Assembly: GCA_002812745.2 (NCBI GenBank)
Contig: NCSJ02000162.1
Coordinates: 1-64,000, forward strand
Length of the DNA: 64,000 nt
Direction of reading: 5' to 3'
Source: Scytalidium lignicola
Lineage: Eukaryota; Ascomycota; Leotiomycetes
Below the pieces are notes generated by a model. That model was not told where the DNA came from. It saw nothing but the letters and a program-made list of their open reading frames with translations, and made no database searches. Positions 23,608 through 36,600 of the stretch are shown here, one piece after another. A program made the position numbers and the translations under genes. How positions within the stretch are numbered: the stretch's first letter is position 1; each line of letters opens with the position of its first letter.

Positions 23608-24444
23608 ATGGAAGCTCCAATCTGGGACGCAGAAGTTGTCCTCGGCATTCCACTCTTAAGATGCCAAGGTACGGCCCCCGACGGTACCACCTGTAGAATC
23701 TTCCTAGCAACCTCCCCAGACCTCTGCTATCGCGTCTGGCAGACACTAATTCATCTTAGTGCCATTGATCCCAATTCCAACGAGATCATGAGCGTCATGC
23801 GGGAACTAGCTGACCTGGTCGTGTGCGGATGTGAGCACCGCACGAATCGAGCAAGCGAGGTTGCTACCATCATGTCCAGTTGGATGGTCATGGTGCAGTT
23901 TTATCGAAGCGGGGCGAGGCTGCCGGCGATTTTGGTATCACAGGCGGTAAGTATTTCGATGAGGACTGGGGAGGATGTCATGGATGTCATGGAGAACGTG
24001 CTGAGAAATCTCAATGACGATGGCAGTGACGATGGCAGCAGTGAGAGCGAAGAAGGTGAAGAAAGCAGTGGTGGAAGTGAAGGCAGCGATGTCAGTATGG
24101 GTGACGGTGCAGTTGATGTTCTTGGTGCAAACGTCGTGGCTCCCGTTGCTAACATGATTCCTCTAGCTCCAGCTGTTCACCATATCAGATCTCCTCCCCG
24201 ACCATCTGCGCCCCCAGTTCGACGCCCGCTCGATACATGTCCTTGCTGCAGAGACCAGATTGAGAGTGAGGATGACGCTGTGTGGTGTCGTGCCCAATGC
24301 GGCGGAAATATTCACAGGGTCTGTTTCCAGGAGTGGAGGAATAGCTGTCTAGATGAAGTTGAGAGATGGGTAAGTGAGGAGGAAAGACTGAGATATATAA
24401 CATGCGTTTTCTGCCGCAGACGTTGGTTGAACGAGTGGGAGTAG
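23608..24444 (+). CDS. RING-like zinc-finger protein with acidic middle
   Basis: Single exon, 278 residues, no signal peptide. The N-terminal 130 residues are helical with no recognised family, though they contain Cys residues (CQGTAPDGTTC, CGCEH). Residues about 143-165 are an acidic/Ser tract (DDGSDDGSSESEEGEESSGG). The last 70 residues form a RING-like cluster: CPCCRDQIESEDDAVWC, then RAQCGGNIHRVCFQEW, and CVFCRRRW at the end. The order C-x2-C, C-x3-C, H-x2-C, C-x2-C resembles the SWIM-associated type. Such domains usually act as E3 ubiquitin ligases; activity and substrate here are inference. The ATG context (tcaaaatgg) is good, and the upstream region has a long CA-rich leader. Confidence 0.75.
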   Translation: MEAPIWDAEVVLGIPLLRCQGTAPDGTTCRIFLATSPDLCYRVWQTLIHLSAIDPNSNEIMSVMRELADLVVCGCEHRTNRASEVATIMSSWMVMVQFYRSGARLPAILVSQAVSISMRTGEDVMDVMENVLRNLNDDGSDDGSSESEEGEESSGGSEGSDVSMGDGAVDVLGANVVAPVANMIPLAPAVHHIRSPPRPSAPPVRRPLDTCPCCRDQIESEDDAVWCRAQCGGNIHRVCFQEWRNSCLDEVERWVSEEERLRYITCVFCRRRWLNEWE

Positions 24445-25426
24445 TTGAGCTGCAGATAACCGTTCATGTTGCTTGGCATTTTCTTAGTCTGTTTTGGAGC
24501 TTTTCCTTATACTGTTCTTACATAGATTGTTCTGGATAACTTTTATTGTTGCATAGTAACAAAAATAAATTGCAATTGCCTTTTTAAAAACATAAGTAAG
24601 ATCCATTTGAAAGAGAGAGAGTCGTAAAATAGCCTCAAACACTCAAAGCACTTCGTCTCTCATGAGAAGTGTTAAGTAGTAAATATTAAACGAGTAATTA
24701 TTTCAAATGAAACGTCCAATGTAACCACTAGTTCTCAGTGAAATATAAAAGAAACAGCAATAATAAAGAAGTATGTGAACAAAAAGGAAAAGAAGTATCA
24801 ATCATATCATAAATAGAGTTAACAGACCATACTCGCCTCACACCCTACCTGAGCCCTTCCGAAATCGCAGTTTCTCATATAGCACGATAATCAATCAATG
24901 CCCTCCACCGAAACATTTCTAAATTAACCCACATCTCACACTCTGAGCCAAAATCTTTCCCATTCCCACATTGTCCTGAGAAAGGTAACAAAGCACTAGA
25001 ACAAAAGCAAGAGGGCCTTAAAGACCTAAAACCAAAACTCATTTATAAATTTCTTTTCCTTGCCTAAAACAGCATCCATACATGCAAAATACTTACAAAT
25101 GTATCGTAATAATAAAAATGTTACCCCCCACACCAAGAGGGTTAACTATATATGTNAAAAAGTCGCCCAGATTTAAATTTGATATTCATGCCACTCTCTC
25201 ATTCCAGCTCATTCCAATCCGTTATCGCATCCAATGCGAATGCGAAAAAAAAGGAGGAAGGTAAAAAGAATTGAGTATATACAAAAAAATTTCCCATTCA
25301 AGATACCTCCCTAAAACGCCTCATCAAGACATAAGACATAGAACATAACCAGTAGACCATATGACGTAAAAGATATTATAATAGTTACCTCGCCCAATTT
25401 CACATAAAATTCAACTCAGTGATGCC
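24445..25426. other. convergent intergenic region, no gene seen
   Basis: 3' flanks of the RING gene (+) and the kelch gene (-). AT-rich, with an N at 25156 beside A5. Nothing else recognised. Confidence 0.6.
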
Positions 25427-28321
25427 TTAGTTCCCATCGGTCTCATCTAAACTCTCGGCGAAATTACTCCTTCTCGCAGTCGAAGGTTGCCGCTGCTGTA
25501 GATGTCGTGGAGACTGGCTTCCGCTTGAATCAGCAGCGGGACTAGCTGCACCACCAGTTGGTGTTGCAGAACTTGTCCCACTCAGTCTTTGCTCATCGTT
25601 TCCTGGTGATGTTGGCTCCAATGGATCTGAGACTGCCACGACGTCCTGTGCGAGACGCTCGTACTTTACGGCCCACGCTCCACCTTCAGTGCTGACGCTC
25701 GAGTCGCTGATTCCACGGAGGTGGGCACGGGTTCCTTCAGATATGTTAGAGATGTCACTAGTTATGCGAGGAGCGGCGGCTGCTGTCTGGGTGTCATTCG
25801 TGGGGGAAGAGGCGGCAGGGAGTGGCGGAGATGGTGTTAAAGTCGATACTAATGGAGAGGGCTGCGAAGTTGGAGATATCTGACTCGGGGACTGCATGTG
25901 CTTGTTTATGGGAACAAAACCAGTGTTGTTGGCATGGAGTTCAACCGGTTGAGATGTTGCTGCAAAGTAGTTAGCTAGCTGCTGCCTCTTTCAAAACTCG
26001 ACAAGAGGATCAAAACACGGGGCAAATAAAAAAAGGGGGTGGGGAAGAGAGAGCACACACCATCCATCTCATGAACTTGTGTTCCTCCAGCCTCACTGGC
26101 ATATTGTGTAACTGAGGGGTCCTCTTCCATGTAAGGACTAGAAGGCGTATCATCTGATGTAATAGTTGGCGCCTTAGCCTCTGCATTTCTTAACCAGTTG
26201 TTTACCCATCGTCTATTATCTATCGTGCGCATTTCGCTTGGGGTTCCATTCGTACTCGCCCGTAAATGTTGTCGTCGACGCCAGAGCATGTATGCGAGGA
26301 TCACAACGGTGATAAAGAAGAGGCCAAGGACAACGCCGAGAACGGGACCAACATATTTGGGGAGACCTGAGCTGTGGACAACAGGGGTAGGAAGAATAGT
26401 ACGGTTTGCTGGAGGTGGTGTGGTTTCCAAGGAATAGGGGTACCAGGTTGTGATTTTGGAGGAGTTGTACGGAGTATCAAAGATGGTAGTTAAGGAGCGA
26501 TTTGCGAAGCCAGAAGGAGAAGGAGCAGTATTTGTTGCGCTGCCTGTGGGTGACCCTCCTATGGCTTTGACAACAGCGGCTGGGATAGTATAGTTATTCC
26601 AATTCCTGGGATCGTAGGAATCGATCCATGTTGCGCTGCTAAGGTTGAAGATCTGGACTATACCACCGTCCAAGCAACTGAGGGAGACTCCTGGAGCAGA
26701 GGGATAACCGCCTACCACTACCATCTGATCTGGATATGGCTTCGCACATTTGTGACCTGCACGACCATGCGTGTTTGTTCCAGTGTATACCCTGGTCCAG
26801 ATAAATGATGGGACAGAGAGAACATAGACGTTGTCATTGAAGACTTCGGTAGGATCAAGACCGTCAAAACCACCATACCAGTAGATATTATGACTTGTTC
26901 CGTCCTGAGCTGAAGCAACAACGGAACAACCTTGCGTTAAGGCTGGTGGAATGTCTCCTGAAGTTGGCTGTTCATACCAAGTATTATTTGCAATATCATA
27001 GACGGAGACAGTAGACATAAAGGTTGGGCTGACAGTTTTCTAATTATGGATAAGTCTTAGCTCAAAAAACAAAAAAAAACAGGAAAAAGGGATACTTCAT
27101 CATGAAAATTGGATTAGAATTTGCACTTACACTTTGGGAGGTAGCTGAAGCATTAGTGAAGAGGCCGATCTCAGCAAATTCTGGAAAGATGACTCCTCCG
27201 ATAGCAACAAGAATGCCTTTTTCTGACACCGGGATCCATGCAATTTCAGCATTGGCACGCCCGCGGACATTGGAAGGCAAGGATTTGTTCGTCCAGGTTT
27301 CAAATAACTGATTCGTCATATCCAGCGTTATCAACCTGTTGGCCTCGACGTTTGCATTGACCGTCTCGTTTGATGGAAGGTAGTAGAAGGGCCCAAAATC
27401 CGGTGCTCTGAGACCACCAAAGTATATGCCCAAGTTCTCCGATGGAATGCTTACTGCAGCACCATCTGTGATATATCTGGTTACTCCATCGGGTAAAGAA
27501 CCTAGGATGAAGCCTGGCTCAAAGTTTTTTGGCGGCCCGGACTGGAACACCTGATAGGAAGCCACTGAATCAGCATCTGGGAGTGTGAAGCCAGACGTCT
27601 GAGCCAGAAGCCCTCCATACGTGAACCACTCGAAGTCGTTGGCAAACATGGCGCCGTCGAAATAGTTCGGCCCGATATTATTGGCATGTCCAGTACCACC
27701 CGAGGCCTTGGAGAAGGTGGTTAAGACATTGCTAATGTTATCTGTTGTATGGTACGGAGTGCTGAAGTTGAGCATGTAAACTAGTCCTTCGGGATTATCT
27801 ACGAGGAATTGCTTAGTTTTTGACTCGCCATATATATAGTTTTTTCNTTTTTTTTGCAGTGATATCTAAAGCAAAGAGATATCCAATTTCCACTTACCAT
27901 CTGCTACTGCTCCTCCAGGCGATCCATCAGCCATGCCCGGAATCCACCAGAGATTTCCTCCATCGATGTATAGGGTATCGCGAACGACGGCAGCTGTTAT
28001 CTCAACCCAGTCAGCATGCAGTTATACAGAGACTAATTGACGGCGACGAGAGACCCAGGAGCCTCTAGAAAGATTATAGCTCTCCATCGTCCAGCAAAAA
28101 CAATCCAATTCTCCAAGTCTCAACCAGCTCTGTCCATTTCCCACATATCGCAAATTCATACACATACTCNAAAAAAAAAAAAGGAAAACGCACCTCGAGG
28201 GTTTTGCCATTGACACATGGTCGCGTTCACCTGANCCAGGAATCCATCCGGAGGCCTGAGCCGCGCACAGGCGCGCGTAGAGGCCGGTCGCGGCCAGCAG
28301 TGGCAGCAGCAGCGACCGCAT
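25427..28321 (-). CDS. kelch-repeat single-pass membrane protein, one N breaks exon 1
   Basis: Five exons: 28321-28194, 27993-27898, 27798-27131, 27039-26061 and 25959-25427; about 800 residues once the N at 28237 is ignored. The N-terminus MRSLLLPLLAATGLYARLCA is a signal peptide. The mature start GWIPGQVNATMCQWQNPR follows only if that N is not a real base; with it the frame shifts. The ectodomain has kelch-type blades (LYIDGGNLWW, ENLGIYFGGLRAPDFGPFYY, KGILVAIGGVIFPEF, IYWYGGFDGLDP, QMVVVGGYPSAPG), a beta-propeller of the galactose-oxidase type, with many NxT/S sites. Residues about 526-550 form a transmembrane helix (GPVLGVVLGLFFITVVILAY) with a WRRRQ stop-transfer sequence. The cytosolic tail is Ser/Thr/Pro-rich. 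Such proteins are cell-surface or wall-associated in fungi; ligand unknown. Confidence 0.85.
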
Positions 28322-29333
28322 CGCGAAACAATAGATCTAAATGATCCCTTTCTCTTTATTCTACTGCTCGGTTTTTCACCTAGGGGCCAGAATTCGAAAC
28401 ACCCAAGAAGCAACACGACATAAAAAGAATGTATGCAGAAAGTTTAGAGAGTGGTAAGAGATGTCTCCTCCGCCTCCTCTTCACTTCTCTAGTGGATGCG
28501 ACCGGGTAGCGGGCGGCAGGCGTGTGCTTTTTGCGTGTGTTTGGTGGGATGAGAGACAGAATGCGCAGAGTTCCTTGTACCCTTTTTGCCCTTATCCTTT
28601 CAATAATACGAAAGAGATAGGATCAGAGACAAGGGGACTACCGGTACAAGCAGAAAGAAGGAAGGTGAGAACCGTCAGCTTAAACGATTCAATCAGGAAG
28701 CTGCAAGTGAGGCGTGAGAGGGTAACACAGCTGGTGGTGGAATGGAAGGTGGATGGTGGTGGACAAAGCTGGTGGGTGGGTTCTGGGAGGTTGCATCGAA
28801 AGGCAATCATAGCCCCCCCAGAATGCACGACACAAGGCCCGCTGTTGCTTTTTTAGTTTCTGGGTACGAGGACGCATTATTCTTTCTTTCATTCACTCAT
28901 TCGTATAGGATTACTGTACTACATGTACAAGCAGAGTGTCATGGAGACTCAAACGACTACTATACGAACTGTAGCTTCATGAACTCTCCACGAAAAAACG
29001 GCTGGAGAGGCTGGAGAGGCTTTGCCACTAACTTAGATGAGAGTCTGGAGATAAAAAGAGCTTCTAGGCATTGTCTTTGTTGACGTGCATGGTGGCCACA
29101 GACAAAGGGCGATGTCGAGAAGTACCAATCCAAGGTCGGTTGGCGGGTGCTATTTGGTGGAAGCCACAGAACACGACCACCGCGATCATTAGGAACTACC
29201 ACTGATTCTCGTTAGATACCCTACTATTGAGCCTGAAAATTTGTCATTAATCTCTGATTGCAAATGAAGATTCAAATAATACCGGCGCTGCCGTGATGGA
29301 CGGTGGGTAGTAAGCTGGTAGCAACAAGTCACT

Positions 29334-29366
29334 CATTCATTCATTCATTCATTCATTCATTCATTC
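29334..29366. repeat. (CATT)n microsatellite
   Basis: About eight perfect tetranucleotide units without interruption, in the non-coding region between the two surface-protein genes. Confidence 0.9.
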
Positions 29367-32300
29367 TGTCAGACTGTCAGCACCGATTACCATCTTGCTC
29401 GGGCGCGTCCTCGGTCTTTTCTTCTGCGTGGTAGCTATTTTCTTTTTTTCTTGATTGGTGTTGCCTCCGACGGCTGAGAATACTGGACCTCCACGGTATC
29501 GGCCTTCGCTCTCTTAATCCGGAGCTTCGAACAGCCTTACCGTAGCAAAGTCGGAACATGTGTCCCCAGTGCCCCCCCAGGAGGCCATGCGGCCCAGACA
29601 GCTCGAAGCCTTTGGAGATAAATTTAGGTGCCTGGTGCCAAGGGCCAAATGCCTGGTTGTGCACGTGCATGCTCACATTGGATGCCTTGACTTGTGCCCA
29701 TCCATCATCCCCAGGGGTCTAGAAGGAAGAGACTCGAGCTCCCCCCGGACCCTTGGGCAGGGAGATCACCGAGTGAGTGCCTTCATTCCAAATCCAATCC
29801 CTTCAGCCCTGTGCGCTAGCGAGCATTCGGACCTCCAGCACGCAACAACCATTTTCTCGAATGGAGTGCTCAAAGGAGCTGCCAGCCCCGCCAGCACTCA
29901 CTCACCTCCACTGGTCGACTTCGCCTCTTCCTTTGCTGTTGAATCGTTGAATCGCAGCTGCTCAGCAACAGGAGGAAGTTCGGAGCACAGCATGTTTAAA
30001 TACGAGCGATGGCTTGTTTCACAGTGAATCCACTGGCTCCTCTGCTGGAGCTAGATCTCATCCGTCCGGATCGTTGGGAATCGCTGGAAATCTACATTGC
30101 TGCGGGATAGACCGTCGCGACCGTCAACTGATCGTACTGTAAATCCACCAGGTCCAAGCCACGCTCGCCTTTGTTCTACGCAAGCAGACGATAACCGTAC
30201 AGTACTGTGGTACCGACCGGCTGACTGTGTAAGTTTAGAACGGGCGATCAGCGATGACAGTTCGCACCACGGCTCTGACCGTCACGACCGGTCCCAAGCA
30301 TTGGATGGACCCTTCAGNTTTTTTTTTTTTTACTGGATTCAGCAGTTGACGCTCGGACTCCTCTCTTTGCTGGCAGCTTCAGCCCGTCCGTCGGTGCTGG
30401 GGACTCTAGCTCGGTACGCTAGGCCGGGTCAAGCGAACGATTCGACTGTGCCACGCGTGGCCGCATCTGTTTTTAGCCACACCGGGCGGGGTTCCCAGCA
30501 TTCGGGCCTGTCAGGCTGTCAGGCTGGCCCAACCAGGAAGGTGGAGCGATGTGCTTGGCCCTATCGAAATCACGAGACATTTTTAGACATTGATGAACAA
30601 TCCTCCTCCACTTCCGTCGCAAAGGTCTTGGTGGTATTGGAGGAGCACCAGTCGTAATCACCAGCCGGATTCTTGCACTAGAACAGAGCGATACAGTCAG
30701 CATGGCGAACCCAATGATTACAAGCGTGCGACCGTGCGATAACAATACTACAGTACTGTAGAGTAATGGAACAGAGCGATGGCACCACTGCAAAATGAAG
30801 AAGAAGAAAAGGATTTCTGTGGTGACAGAACATTGAAGACCGGTAAAAGACAGGCGGCCGAGGTCTGTCGTCCGAAAAAGCAGTTGACCTAGGGTACCCC
30901 CGGGAGAGGGGCTTACTGGATGCGGCTTCGCTCGAGGACCAAGGCCGCGGCTAGCGTGCGGCCTGACTAGCTCGACTAGCTCCAGCCAACGACAGCCGGA
31001 CAGCGAATCGCAAAGGTTGAGCTGCGAGAGCTGGCATGTCCATCAACCACCACCATCATCACGCAACATTTCCACGAATGAGAGCGAGCGAGCGCAAAAG
31101 GGAAGTAAGTAATTACGGTATGGAAGTGTGGAAGCAAAAGGCCCCCTCCTCGGACTTGGGCACTTGTTTGGCCGCTTGTCTTTGGGAAGATGAGGACGAG
31201 GTGGACGTGAGGAATCTTTCTTCCTCGACTGGTGGCCTTTGGGCAAAACACGTCTAGCAAACTTAAACACCCAAAGCTACTGCCGAAATCTGCTAGTCGT
31301 TGAAAATTAGACAATTCCCAAATACTACTATGCGTACGTTAAGGTACAGTACGTAATTACTGTACAACAGACGGTCTTTTCCCAAGTTCACAGTAGTCAA
31401 GGTCGCATTCTGCTGGCTCCACCTGTTGGAAAAGACCTGGCCCGCCACGTTCTCATCCATGGCTTAAGACACACAGCAGCTCCCGTAGCTGGCTTCGCTG
31501 CCGTCGACGCCCCGGTACCAGGTACGAAGTACAAGCAAATCTAATTTTTCTTCGACGTCGCATTGCCCCTGAAAACTAGGCTTGCATGAAAGGACGGTGG
31601 GTGGGTAAACAAAACAACAATGCGAAAAATGATGAGGCTCTGCGTGAAGAGACGAGGACACCAAAAGCATAATTACCACCCCACCTATCCATTGCTTTGC
31701 CGCAATGGTCTGCCTTGGGAAGGTTAGCTCCTCCGGTTTACCATAAGTCCTTTTTTACAGCATCATAACTCGAATGATGCACTGGAACCACGACCACTCA
31801 GAGTGTATGATGACCCAGTCAATGCTGTCATATATTCGGGAACTTTCTCCGCTTTCTACAGCATCGAGATTCGTACGCCTTATCCTTGACGTACAGGACA
31901 TAGGCGCATTGCACTGGACAGCCAACATCCTGTACCCTATTGTACAGTACCTGTTTTTGGGAGTATCCAGTCTAGATACCACATGCTTACCTCGTAACTA
32001 ACCGATCAGGTACCGTGCAGAATTTCCGCAGTTACATCGAAGCACAGTTATTAATCTCCAGCGTGAGACTACCAGGAATAGAACTCTAATTATCCTCCAC
32101 GGGATTTTAGTAAGCACCAGGCTGTCCGAAAGATACTGTACAGTACAACAAGGGCCCAACCTACGCGTAATCATTCTTCTTAAACCAAAGCTCACTCGCT
32201 TAACCACTCACTACCCCATGGAATCCAGTCTGCATGGCATGGCTGCTGGTTGGCCGGCTCCCACCTCATGCCTCCCTGCTGTGCTACCTACTGGAGTACA

Positions 32301-33053
32301 GATCCACCGGATAGTTTCTTTCAGACGACAGGGACTTTAAATTACCAAATCTAATTACAGTACAGTTGGATGGGAGCACATCGGGCGAACGCTGCCGATC
32401 CATCGAAGTCTCCTCGTCCAAAGGTAGAAAATACACACTGGAATTAAACGTTGCCTCGAGCTGCAAGTTATCGGGAATGCTTGCGGTGACTGCTCGGCAG
32501 CCATCAGCAACAACGTACACGCACCCCCCAAGTCCTGTAAACTTTGCCGTAAAAGGATCGTGGATAAAGGTGTGGACGGCAGCTTTGCCCCCTGCTTGCT
32601 GATGAGCCACCCATGGCACCCAACCTTTCGTGTGTGGAGTCACGTACCTTTTGCTTTCTTTTCGTACAGACATGAGAGAGCCCTCTTCAGCCTTGGCTGC
32701 GGAGCTGCGCGGCCTACTCACACCCTGGGGCTAGCTCTAGAGTGGCGGTCGGCGTGGGCCCAGCAGACCCGACATATTACAGTCCAGGCACACCATATTT
32801 ACCTTGCGCGACGGCATTCCTTTCGTTGCTTGGTTTCTGTAGTTGTTGTTGGAGAAATACATCGCCATCGCCATCGCCGTCGTTGTCGTTGTCGTTGTCC
32901 TTCATCGTAGCTGTTGTTAATCAACGTCGTTCTTCGACCCCACCCTCGCTCGCTCTGCCAGCTTTTGTGGATTGCAGCAGCCAGCTGTATCTCGACACCA
33001 TCGTTCGGCCGTGTTGCCAATTTGTCAATTGAGCTCTAGCAAGAGAGCCAGAA

Positions 33054-33090
33054 AGAAGAGAAGGAGAAGAAGAAGAAGAAGAAGAAAAGG
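33054..33090. repeat. GA/GAA-rich tract in the leader of the wall-protein gene
   Basis: Purine-rich tract with six or more GAA units, 33 bases before the start codon, so probably inside the 5' untranslated region. Confidence 0.75.
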
Positions 33091-33122
33091 ACAGTTGAAA
33101 GACAGGAGGAAATAGTTTCGCC

Positions 33123-36100
33123 ATGGTTCTTCGGCCTTTATTTTGGGCGGCGGTGGTTGGATGTGTAGCTGTGGTGCAGGCTCAGAATACGACAGTTGCA
33201 GCGGGGAGCTTGATTTCACCAGATCATCGACCAGGAGGAGGCGGTGGTGGTGATAATTGTGAACGGTGTCCCCAGAAAACTGTAACCGAGTATTGCACGG
33301 AGACGGAGACGATCACTAAAGAGTAAGTTGGATTTTTTTTAAAATTCNTTTTTTTTATAAATTAAAACCAATATCAACTGCGCGAATTGAATTGGAGTTC
33401 TTTGCTAATCATTTCATTCTTAGTCACTACAAAACAATCACTAAATAGTAAGTAATAATATCTTAAAACATCCTTCAAGCCACTTCGTAAGCAGAAACAG
33501 CTTACACCATGCGTCTAGCAAACCAACTTATGTCACTATCACTGATACTGATACCGTGACGTGCACTGTCACGGATAATGTGACCATCACAATCGCTACT
33601 CCAACGACCGTTGACGAGACCATCACAGACACTGCAACTGCAACTGTAACGCTCACGCCTAGTGTAGTAGACGTCTCCATCACCGTCTATGAGACTGTGA
33701 CGCAGAACTACACTACCACCACTACGGATGTTATAACACAGAACTTCACGACTACGACTACTGAGACGGATAGCTTCACTGCGAACATCACACTTACAGC
33801 TACAGATACCGTCACCCAAAATGTCACGGTTACGGAGACAGTGGCCACGCCATCGGAAGTTGATGTGACTATCACTGATACTGTGACGGATACCATTGCT
33901 ACTCCTTCAGAAGTTGATGTTACTATCACGGCTACGGTGACTGACACCATCGCCACACCTTCTGAAGTCGATGTGACTATTACGGATACAGTTACAGCAA
34001 TTTCTGACATCAATGTGACCATCACGGATACTGTGACAGCAACCTCGGATGTCAATGTGACCGTCACAGATACTGTGACGGATACAATTGCCACTCCTTC
34101 GGAGGTTGATGTTACTATCACAGATACAGTGACAGCGACTTCTGATCTGACTATTACAGATACAGTAACTGCAACCTCTGATATCAACGTGACGGTAACT
34201 GCAACTTCTGATATTGACGTGACTGTAACAGCAATCTCTGATATCACTATTACTGATACCGTGACTGACACAATCGCCACTCCTTCAGAGGTTGATGTCA
34301 CAGTTACAGCTACAGCGACGGCGATTTCTGATGTGACTATTACAGATACTGTGACTGATACAATCGCTACGCCTTCGGAGGTTGATGTCACAGTTACCGC
34401 TACAGCTACAGTTACGGATACTATAGCCACGCCTTCAGACATTGATATTACGGTGACGGAAACCATTGCTACTCCTTCAGAGGTGGATGTAACAATCACA
34501 GCAACGGAAACGGACACAGTTACAAATACCATAGCTACTCCATCGGAAGTTGATGTCACAGTCACAGCAACGGAAACGGACACAGTCACAAATACCATAG
34601 CTACTCCATCGGAAGCTGATGTCACAGTCACAGCAACGGAAACAGATACAGTCACAAATACAGTGGCTACTCCTTCTGAGGTTGATGTGACTGTTACAGC
34701 CACGGCAACCGAGACAATTGCTACTCCATCTGAGGTTGACGTTACTATCACAGATACAGTCACAAACACTATAGCCACACCATCTGAAGTTGATGTCACT
34801 ATAACAGACACAGCAACTAAGACGATTGCTACTCCATCTGAGGTTGACGTTACTATCACAGATACAGTCACAAACACTATAGCCACCCCATCTGAAGTTG
34901 ATGTCACTATCACAGACACAGCAACTGAGACGATTGCTACTCCATCTGATATTACCATCACAGAAACCGTAGCTACACCTTCAGAGGTCGATGTCACGGT
35001 TACGGCGACTGTAGTCACTGTGTCTGATGTTGTAGTCACTACAACCACAACAGTTATACGTAAGTAGATCGCCAAGTTCCTTGTGCAGTTTAAAGATGCT
35101 AACCAAGTATTAGTCCCAGGAACTACAGTCACAACTGAAATTTCAGGGGCTCGGACAACAGTTACGATTCCGCCAACTACCATAACACAAGTTACGACTG
35201 TGACGGCTCCAGGATCTGTCACTACCCTTCCAGGAACAACCGTTACTGTTGACGTTGTGAGAGGCTGCCCTGCACCCACTAATACCGCTCCAGTTACCCC
35301 ACAAGCAACTGGTGAGGATGCTACATGGGGATGTTCTCCAGGATTTGTCTGTAGCCCCCCTAAACCGGGCGATTGTGATGTTGCTGCGAACCCACCGAGC
35401 GAAGATTATCTCTGTGACGCACGATTCTGTATCCCAGCTCCTGCTTTCACTCCTGTGGAATGGCCGGATAACAAGACTACTTTCTACCCACCAACTGACG
35501 GCTATTTCAACCTGAACCCGAATGCATTTGGTCTGAGTGTAGGTATCTTCACTGAAGAGACCGTTGTGGAAGTCATTCATGGCAAGAAAAAGACCATCAC
35601 AACTGGCAACTGGGCGTCACAGACCTCCTTGACACACTTTAACCCATCAGCCGCGGCAACTGCAATAGTCGAAAGAGCCCTGCCGGCTCGTCAACTTTCT
35701 AAGAGAGATAATACTGTGGTCCCGGCTGTCTGCTTCGCTTCTTGCAACAATGGCTTCGTCGAAGCCCAAAGAGTAGGCAAATCCCCAGCTCTCTGCGCTC
35801 CAGGTTCAGCCTTTGAAGCCGATCTCGCAGCTTGCCAAGCTTGTGTTGCAGCCCATGGGGACACAACCAAAGTTAGCCTACAGACTTATGTCAGCCCGCA
35901 GTTTGCTCAGTTCATCAACTTCTGTAATGCTCAGAACCCACAGAGTGAGATTGCTTCATCGACAAGTGTTCCCACTGTCACAAGCACATTGCCAGCTAGC
36001 ACTCCGGTTATTACGAGCACGGATGTCATTACTCCTCAACCAATCTCTTCCACCAAAGTAGTCGTCGTTTCGAGTACGGCGTCGACACCTGTTGTAAGTG

Positions 36101-36600
36101 TAACTGTCACGAGCACCCAAGAGCCAGCAAGCATCAGTAGTCCTCCAACTTCATCTTCAGTTGAATCAACTTCAAGCTCGACTGCTCCTCCTCCAAGCTC
36201 AAGTGCACCTCCAAGCTCCAGCCCACCTCCTCCGACCTCAAGCGCACCTCCAAGTTCAAGCACGCCTACTCCCAGCTCGAGCGCGCCTACTACTAGCTCA
36301 TCTGCTCCAAGCCCCAGCACACCTACTGCTACACCAAGTGCACCTACTCAAACCCCTAGCAGCTTCTCAACTGCAACCTCTTTGGTAGGAGGCGTAGCAT
36401 CAACTGCTAGTACATCTTCGTCCACTGTTAGCACCTCATCTTCGTCTACCCCAATATCCACCCCCTCGACGAACGCAACAAGCACTGCACCACCTCAACC
36501 GACTTTCACCTTGAACGGAGCAGGCAATCTCCAACCTTCATCGTCTTCGTTCATCGTGGCGTTAGTCTCGCTCCTCGCAGCCCTCCACATCCTCATCTAA
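33123..36600 (+). CDS. GPI-anchored Thr/Ser-rich tandem-repeat wall protein (adhesin-like)
   Basis: Four exons: 33123-33322, 33424-33447 (24 nt), 33519-35059 and 35114-36600; about 1083 residues. Exon 3 could instead begin at 33501 in the same phase. The N-terminus MVLRPLFWAAVVGCVAVVQA is a signal peptide. Residues about 90-580 are almost only Thr, Val, Ile, Asp and Ala in a repeat around ATPSEVDVTITDTVT, with 14 exact ATPSEVD units and three variants. A Cys-containing region follows (CSPGFVCSPPKPGDC, VCFASCNNGFV, CQACVAAHG) with a dibasic LSKRDN site. Then comes a Ser/Pro/Thr stalk with clusters such as SSSAPPSSSPPPPTSSAP. The C-terminus ends in a hydrophobic segment (FIVALVSLLAALHILI), as in a GPI-attachment signal. 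This architecture is that of an O-glycosylated wall protein. An adhesin role is inferred. Confidence 0.88.
33841..35010 (+). repeat. coding tandem repeat, about 17 units
   Basis: Units of about 16-24 codons, each with ATPSEVD or a close variant (PSDID, PSEAD, PSDIT) followed by alternating Thr-Val/Ile pairs. Unit lengths vary because short SDINVT- and TATET-type spacers are inserted. Such repeats expand and contract by slippage or recombination. Confidence 0.9.

Larger units (their letters stand above)
28322..33122. other. 4.8-kb divergent intergenic region between two surface-protein genes
   Basis: No convincing gene on either strand; frames are short and shift constantly. GC content is higher than in other gaps. 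It contains a CATT microsatellite, an N beside T11 at 30318, and many GTACAGTAC-type palindromes (30197, 30749, 31344, 31942, 32134, 32356). It must hold the promoters of the kelch gene and the repeat-rich wall protein. Confidence 0.6.

Noticed and set aside
33708..35279. Antisense open frame of about 520 codons
   Set aside because: It mirrors the Thr/Val repeat of the sense gene. Repetitive codons keep the opposite strand open, and the product is low-complexity Val/Ser repeat with no signature.
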